Assembly (NCBI GenBank): GCA_002436025.1
Contig: DIXM01000003.1
Coordinates: forward strand, 1-64,000
Direction of reading: 5' to 3'
Origin: a candidate division Hyd24-12 bacterium UBA6080
Lineage (GTDB): Bacteria > Fermentibacterota > Fermentibacteria > Fermentibacterales > JCC-6
Length of the DNA stretch: 64,000 bases
Positions 59,585 to 64,000 of this stretch are shown here, piece after piece; positions within the stretch are counted from its first letter, which is position 1, and the number at the start of each line of letters is the position of its first letter. Under the pieces are notes generated by a model, which saw only the letters and a program-made list of their open reading frames with translations, did not search any database and was not told where the DNA came from. A program made the position numbers and the translations under genes.

Positions 59585-59931
59585 ACTAAGCCGAAACCCG
59601 CGCGAGTGCATTGATCCTGCGCTTGCAGCGGCTGGCTGGGGCGTGGTTGAATGCAGCATTGGCTGCTTTTTACCCTGAAGACCTTTTGGGGTGCAATTTC
59701 CTGCCCCGGAACACCTGACGGGATCGTTTCTCTTCGATTCCCCGCGAGAAAAGGGCAAGCCAGACAACGGAATCCTGATAATCCCGACTATTGCATGTCT
59801 TTTAAGTCCCTGAAGGCAATTCCTCTATCAGCGTAACGAAGAGACGTTTCAAACCCCCTCCGCCTTGCAGCAAAGCCATGCCCGGCGTCATATTCCCGCA
59901 TCCAGTCTTTGCCATGGAATGAGGTTTTTTC
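59585..59931. other. intergenic region downstream of the Doc gene
   Basis: These 347 bases hold no supported gene and no RNA fold that I recognise. Near the end, TTGCAG (59865-59870) and CATATT (59889-59894) with an 18-base spacer are a possible promoter for the ABC exporter. The composition returns to GC-rich within this stretch, so it probably contains the right edge of the insert. Confidence 0.45.
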
Positions 59932-61716
59932 ATGTCCCGCGCGCCCGACAAGAAAGCCGACAGAACAAGCCTGAAGCTTATCTACGGCAGGATACTGAAG
60001 CATAAAAAGGCGTTGTTTCTGGGCATTATTGCCCTGGTGGGCGTTGACGGCCTTCAGCTTGTTGTGCCTCTCATCTTCCGCAAAGTGATAGACGCCCTGG
60101 CCTCAGGCGACGTGACCAGCGGCTTCATCTGGAAGATGGGGCTGGCCGTGGTCGCGGTCTCGCTGGGCATGGCGGTCTGCAGGTTCTTCTGGCGCTGGTT
60201 CATCGTGGGTGCCAGCCACAGGATCGACCGCGACCTTCGAAGCGAGTTCTACACCCATCTCCAGACACTTCCCGCCGACTACTTCGACAAGACCAAGGTG
60301 GGTGACGTCATGGCCCACGCCACCAACGACATCAACGCGGTGCGCATGGCCTGCGGAATGGCCACCATTGCAAGCTTCGACGCCATTTTCATGAGCGCCG
60401 CCAGCATAGTCATGCTTATCACCATCGACTGGAAGCTTACCCTGGTTACAATGATCCCGCTTCCCCTTATCGCCCTGATGGTCACCCGTTTCTCGGGAAT
60501 GATCCACGACCGTTTCGACAAGGTCCAGATGGCGTTCAGCGAGCTTTCAGAAAAGGCGCAGGAAGCCTTCAGCGGGATCAGGGTCGTGAAGGCCTACGGC
60601 GACGAGGAGTCCGAGAACGGCCTGTTCGATGTGAAAGCCAAGCTCAACATGGATCAGAACATCCACCTGGCAAGGATATGGGGCTTCTTTCAGCCCCTGG
60701 TGGCGACACTGGCTCTGGCGGGTAACGCCATCCTGCTGGCCGCGGGCGGTCGAATGGTGATCGGCGGCTCCATGAGTCTGGGCCAGTTCGTTGCCTTCTC
60801 AAGCTACCTCGCAATGCTCACGTGGCCCATGATGGCCATCGGTTTCGTGGTGAACATGCTCCAGAGGGGCGCCGCAAGCATGGCCAGGCTCATGCGCATT
60901 ATCGACACCGTTCCTTCCATAAGCGACGGCGGCGACCCTGCCGTTCCCGAACCCCTGATCGAGGTTCGCAACCTCACCTTCGCGTACCCCGAAACTGACA
61001 CGAACGTCCTGGAAGAGGTGGGGTTCACTCTGGATAGCGGAAGGACGCTTGGCATCGTTGGGCGCACGGGGAGTGGAAAGACAACGCTCGTCGAGCTTCT
61101 GATGCGGCTTTACGATCCTCCCCGGGGAACGGTTTTCGTGGGCGGCAGGGATGTGGCTGATCTGAAACTCCACAACCTCAGGGGGCTTTTCGGTTACGTG
61201 CCACAGGAGACATTCCTGTTCGCCATGACGATAGGCGAGAACATCTCGTTCGGAGCAGGGCCTCTTCCGGCGGAAAGGATCCGCGAGCTTGCGGAAACCG
61301 TGGACATTTCCACGGAGATAGATGGCTTTCCCCAGGGCCTCGACACCATGGTGGGGGAAAGGGGCGTTACGCTGTCCGGTGGCCAGAAGCAGCGGGTGGC
61401 CATCGCCAGGGCCCTTGCGACCAACCCCGGGATACTTGTTCTTGACGACAGCCTCAGCGCGGTCGACACCGAGACTGAAGACGTGATCCTGAATGCCGTG
61501 AAACAGAGAACCCGCAACATCACCACCATCATCATCTCCCACAGGATCAGCACGGTGCAGCACGCTGACCAGGTGCTCGTGATGGAGCACGGAAGGATCG
61601 TGGAAAAGGGAACCCACGAGCAACTGCTCTCCAGGGACGGGTTCTACACCGAGCTTTACAGGATGCAGCAGCTCGAAGCCGAGGCCCAGAAGACCTCCGG
61701 GGGGGGTGACAACTGA
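59932..61716 (+). CDS. ABC exporter half-transporter, degenerate ATP-site subunit
   Basis: This 594-residue protein has six membrane helices (residues about 20-320) and a nucleotide-binding domain: Walker A VGRTGSGKTTLVELLM, Q-loop YVPQETFLFAMTIGENI, signature LSGGQKQRV and Walker B ILVLDDSLSAVD. The catalytic glutamate after Walker B is aspartate. In heterodimeric exporters such as Thermotoga TM287/288, this marks the subunit that contributes Walker motifs to the non-hydrolysing site. The neighbour supplies the matching degenerate signature. ATG 59932 follows GAGG. Substrate may be a drug, lipid or peptide. Confidence 0.9.
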   Translation: MSRAPDKKADRTSLKLIYGRILKHKKALFLGIIALVGVDGLQLVVPLIFRKVIDALASGDVTSGFIWKMGLAVVAVSLGMAVCRFFWRWFIVGASHRIDRDLRSEFYTHLQTLPADYFDKTKVGDVMAHATNDINAVRMACGMATIASFDAIFMSAASIVMLITIDWKLTLVTMIPLPLIALMVTRFSGMIHDRFDKVQMAFSELSEKAQEAFSGIRVVKAYGDEESENGLFDVKAKLNMDQNIHLARIWGFFQPLVATLALAGNAILLAAGGRMVIGGSMSLGQFVAFSSYLAMLTWPMMAIGFVVNMLQRGAASMARLMRIIDTVPSISDGGDPAVPEPLIEVRNLTFAYPETDTNVLEEVGFTLDSGRTLGIVGRTGSGKTTLVELLMRLYDPPRGTVFVGGRDVADLKLHNLRGLFGYVPQETFLFAMTIGENISFGAGPLPAERIRELAETVDISTEIDGFPQGLDTMVGERGVTLSGGQKQRVAIARALATNPGILVLDDSLSAVDTETEDVILNAVKQRTRNITTIIISHRISTVQHADQVLVMEHGRIVEKGTHEQLLSRDGFYTELYRMQQLEAEAQKTSGGGDN

Positions 61717-63848
61717 TGCCGCCCCACGGAAGCCCCTTCACTGACGACACCATGGAGGGCAAGGCCTACGACGGCGCCATGGTGAAGCGCCTGATGCACT
61801 ACGTGAAACCCCACAAAAAGCTTGTCTATCTGGCTTTGCTGTTCATGCTGGTATCTTCCGCGGTCGATCTTCTACTCCCCTATCTGACCAAGACCGCCAT
61901 CGACAAATACCTGGCCAAGCTCTATCAGGTCTACACAGCGGAGCCCGCAGCGTGCGACAGCGTTGTCGCGCTGGGTTCCGCCCCGGGTGATTTCCTAAGG
62001 ATCAGCCCCGATACGGTCCTTGTGAGAAAGGCAGCGCTTGACGGCCTCGACCCCGACGTTTCCCACGATGTCCGGGCCGACGCAAGGCTTTTGCGTGAAA
62101 CCTACTACATCTTCAGCGCAGGTGATTTCACGGGCGATGCCGGCTTTGTCACGGGGCAATGGTGGCTGGTCAGGGAGACCGACCTCCGCCGGGTCCCGCC
62201 CCGCGTTCTGTTCGATCTTCGGGGTGATGACCTGAAGGGAATCGCCCGGCTCACCTGGATATTGGGCGGGCTGATCCTCATCAGCCTGGTGTGCGGTTAC
62301 GGTCACATGATGACCCTTGTCATAGCCGGCCAGAGGGCGATGTACGACCTTCGCAGCAGGCTTTTCAAGCACATCCAGACCCTCAGTCTCGATTTCTTCA
62401 CGGGCAACCCCACCGGGCGCCTGGTGACACGGGTGGCCAACGATATCGAGGCTCTCAACGAGATGTTCAGCTCGGTGCTCGTGAACTTTTTCAAGGATGT
62501 CCTTCTGCTTTTCGGGACGGCTCTGATCCTGTTCTTCATGAACTGGCGGCTGGCGCTTCTCTCGATTCTCGTGATGCCCCTTTTCACCCTGGTCAGCATC
62601 TTCTTCAGAAGGATGACCCGAAAGGCCTACCGCGATGTTCGCAAGTACCTGGCGAAGCTCAATTCCCACCTGGCCGAGGACCTCAGCGGCGTAAAGGTGG
62701 TGCAGGTGTTCCGCCAGGAGAAGGCCCGCAGGGACCTGTTCCTCGACACCAATGAGAAGTACTTCCAGTCCAACATGAAACAGCTCGTGGTGTTCGGTGT
62801 GTTCCGACCCATGATCGAGGTCATCGCCCAGCTTGGAACCACTATCGTGCTGATCTACGGCGGGCTGAGCGTAATGCAGGGAGCCCTCACCCTCGGAGCC
62901 CTTGTTGCCTTCCTCAGCTACGTGCGCCAGATGTTCCGTCCCCTGCAGGACATGAGCGAGAAGTACAACATCATGCAGAGCGCAATGGCTTCAAGCGAAA
63001 GGGTGTTCGGCATTCTCGACACCGTTCCTGCAATAGTCGACGCACCCGACGCCGAGCCTCCACGCGCCCTCACCGGTCTTGTCGAGTTCAGGGACGTCAC
63101 CTTCGGTTACATTCCCGACCAGTCGGTCCTCAGAAATGTCAGTTTCACCGTGAAGCCCGGCGAGAGCGTGGCGCTCGTGGGTCCCACCGGCGCCGGAAAG
63201 ACTTCGGTCATCAGCCTCCTGACAAGGTTCTGGGACGTGAACCAGGGCAGCATCCTGCTGGATGGTGTGGAGATCGGAAAGCACTCCGTGGAGACACTCA
63301 GGAAGAACATCGCCATCGTTCTGCAGGACGCCTTCATCTTCAGCCGCAGTGTTGCCGACAACATCAGGCTCGGGTCGGACATCGGTCTTGACCGTATAAG
63401 GGAAGCGGCGGAGATGGTGCAGGCCGCCGATTTCATCGAAAGGCTTCCGGATGGCTACGATACTGTAATGGCCGAGCGGGGGGCCACGCTTTCCACGGGT
63501 CAGAAACAGCTGATCTGTTTCGCCAGGGCCCTCGTTCACGATCCGAAGATCCTGGTGCTTGACGAGGCCACCAGCAATGTGGACCCCTCGACCGAGAAAC
63601 TCATCCAGAGGGCCATTGAGATCCTCATGAAGGGCCGCACGAGCCTTATCGTCGCCCACCGGTTGAGCACCGTTCAGCAGTGCGGCAACATTCTTGTTCT
63701 CGACAACGGAAGGATCCTGGAGAGGGGCAGTCACCAGGAGCTTCTTGCAAAGAGGGGAATTTACTACAACCTTTACCTTCTTCAGTGGGGCAGGATGAAC
63801 AGCGATGACTCCGCCCCAACAAGTGTCAACCGGAGGCATTCATCATGA
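61716..63848 (+). CDS. ABC exporter half-transporter with extracytoplasmic insert, catalytic subunit
   Basis: This 710-residue partner has the same fold, with a roughly 110-residue insert between membrane helices 1 and 2 (about residues 70-180), predicted outside. Its NBD has Walker A VGPTGAGKTSVISLL, Q-loop VLQDAFIFSRSVADNI, signature LSTGQKQLI (second glycine changed to threonine) and canonical Walker B ILVLDEATSNVD with the catalytic glutamate. The complementary changes in the two subunits predict one active and one degenerate ATP site. ATG 61716 shares one base with the upstream stop, and the next gene, a lipoprotein, overlaps by 4 bases. Confidence 0.9.
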   Translation: MPPHGSPFTDDTMEGKAYDGAMVKRLMHYVKPHKKLVYLALLFMLVSSAVDLLLPYLTKTAIDKYLAKLYQVYTAEPAACDSVVALGSAPGDFLRISPDTVLVRKAALDGLDPDVSHDVRADARLLRETYYIFSAGDFTGDAGFVTGQWWLVRETDLRRVPPRVLFDLRGDDLKGIARLTWILGGLILISLVCGYGHMMTLVIAGQRAMYDLRSRLFKHIQTLSLDFFTGNPTGRLVTRVANDIEALNEMFSSVLVNFFKDVLLLFGTALILFFMNWRLALLSILVMPLFTLVSIFFRRMTRKAYRDVRKYLAKLNSHLAEDLSGVKVVQVFRQEKARRDLFLDTNEKYFQSNMKQLVVFGVFRPMIEVIAQLGTTIVLIYGGLSVMQGALTLGALVAFLSYVRQMFRPLQDMSEKYNIMQSAMASSERVFGILDTVPAIVDAPDAEPPRALTGLVEFRDVTFGYIPDQSVLRNVSFTVKPGESVALVGPTGAGKTSVISLLTRFWDVNQGSILLDGVEIGKHSVETLRKNIAIVLQDAFIFSRSVADNIRLGSDIGLDRIREAAEMVQAADFIERLPDGYDTVMAERGATLSTGQKQLICFARALVHDPKILVLDEATSNVDPSTEKLIQRAIEILMKGRTSLIVAHRLSTVQQCGNILVLDNGRILERGSHQELLAKRGIYYNLYLLQWGRMNSDDSAPTSVNRRHSS

Positions 63849-64000
63849 AAAGAACCGTCGGAGCCATCTTCACCGTACTCGCCGTTGCCGGCTGCAATTC
63901 TCCCGGAACCGCTTCACCCGAAACCCGGCAGGGTGCAGGCCGCAGGGAGATTGAGCTTTCCGGGGGAGCGTCGGTGGTCGTCACCGAGGATTACTCGACA
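63845..64000 (+). CDS. lipoprotein, truncated by the window end
   Basis: The first 52 residues are visible. A basic start (MKRT) and hydrophobic stretch end in LAVAGCNSPG, a clear lipobox, and then a serine/glycine-rich linker leads into EIELSGGASVVVTEDYST. ATG 63845 overlaps the exporter stop (ATGA), so it is co-transcribed with the ABC transporter and may be a surface or periplasmic partner of it. Its family cannot be determined. Confidence 0.6.
   Translation, partial: MKRTVGAIFTVLAVAGCNSPGTASPETRQGAGRREIELSGGASVVVTEDYST

Noticed and set aside
57890..59931. Integrated phage or insertion sequence around the Doc gene
   Set aside because: No integrase, transposase, tRNA target or flanking direct repeat is visible; only composition and gene content suggest transfer.
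1..64000. CRISPR array
   Set aside because: No run of regularly spaced direct repeats was seen anywhere in the window.

Overview
The window is 64 kb of gene-dense, GC-rich bacterial DNA with about 57 protein genes, two tRNA genes and very little non-coding sequence. Many neighbouring genes overlap by 1 to 26 bases, and more than twenty start at TTG or GTG. The content suggests a fermentative anaerobe of the Fibrobacterota-Chlorobiota-Bacteroidota (FCB) sphere. It has phosphate butyryltransferase, a flavin-based NADH/ferredoxin/NADPH-type complex, hexameric glutamate dehydrogenase and a PorX-type response regulator. A candidate phylum such as Fermentibacterota would fit, but this is inference from gene content; no rRNA is present to test it.

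Layout. 1-8496 (+) is one long run: ptb, rpiB, wecB, a transglutaminase-like lipoprotein, ribD-ribE-ribBA-ribH, nusB and a metallophosphoesterase. 8441-10350 (-) holds a glycosyltransferase and a methyltransferase. 10492-18385 (+) holds a GNAT enzyme, an inverted-repeat element, a DnaE-family polymerase with a degenerate PHP domain, a Lon-like protease, a pyruvyl transferase and endonuclease IV. 18498-24554 (+) holds glutamate dehydrogenase and a three-gene HydC/HydB/NfnB-like redox complex.

24717-33026 contains accessory envelope functions: a small secreted protein, a TauE-type permease, three tandem paralogues with an HEWGV motif, exonuclease III, a GT39-type membrane glycosyltransferase and a Tim44/zinc-ribbon/TerB membrane protein. 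33304-39737 (+) is a striking operon: a histidine kinase, a PorX-like receiver/PglZ protein, the t6A genes tsaE and tsaB, a RimI-purine nucleoside phosphorylase fusion, and folC. 39813-43140 has two small membrane proteins, an SUMF-like lipoprotein, tRNA-Val(UAC), a 584-residue ACT-like protein and tRNA-Met(CAU).

43343-50038 (+) is tilS-hpt-ftsH-folE-folP-cdaA followed by a degenerate prenyl-synthase-like gene. 53558-50035 (-) is an amidohydrolase and priA. 53671-57889 (+) holds an active/inactive pair of M16 peptidases and a dihydrolipoamide-dehydrogenase-like flavoprotein. 58122-59584 is an AT-richer insert carrying an HTH protein and a Doc/Fic toxin. 59932 to the end is a heterodimeric ABC exporter followed by a truncated lipoprotein.

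Regulation is visible in several places. Sigma-70-like promoters (TTGACC/A plus TATATT-like boxes) often lie on or against the stop codon of the upstream gene. Two genes, the DnaE-like polymerase and tilS, have a -10 box so close to the start that a leaderless mRNA is likely. Two palindromic elements of the kind associated with Y1/RAYT transposases sit upstream of these same two genes, and a half copy abuts the gdhA stop codon.
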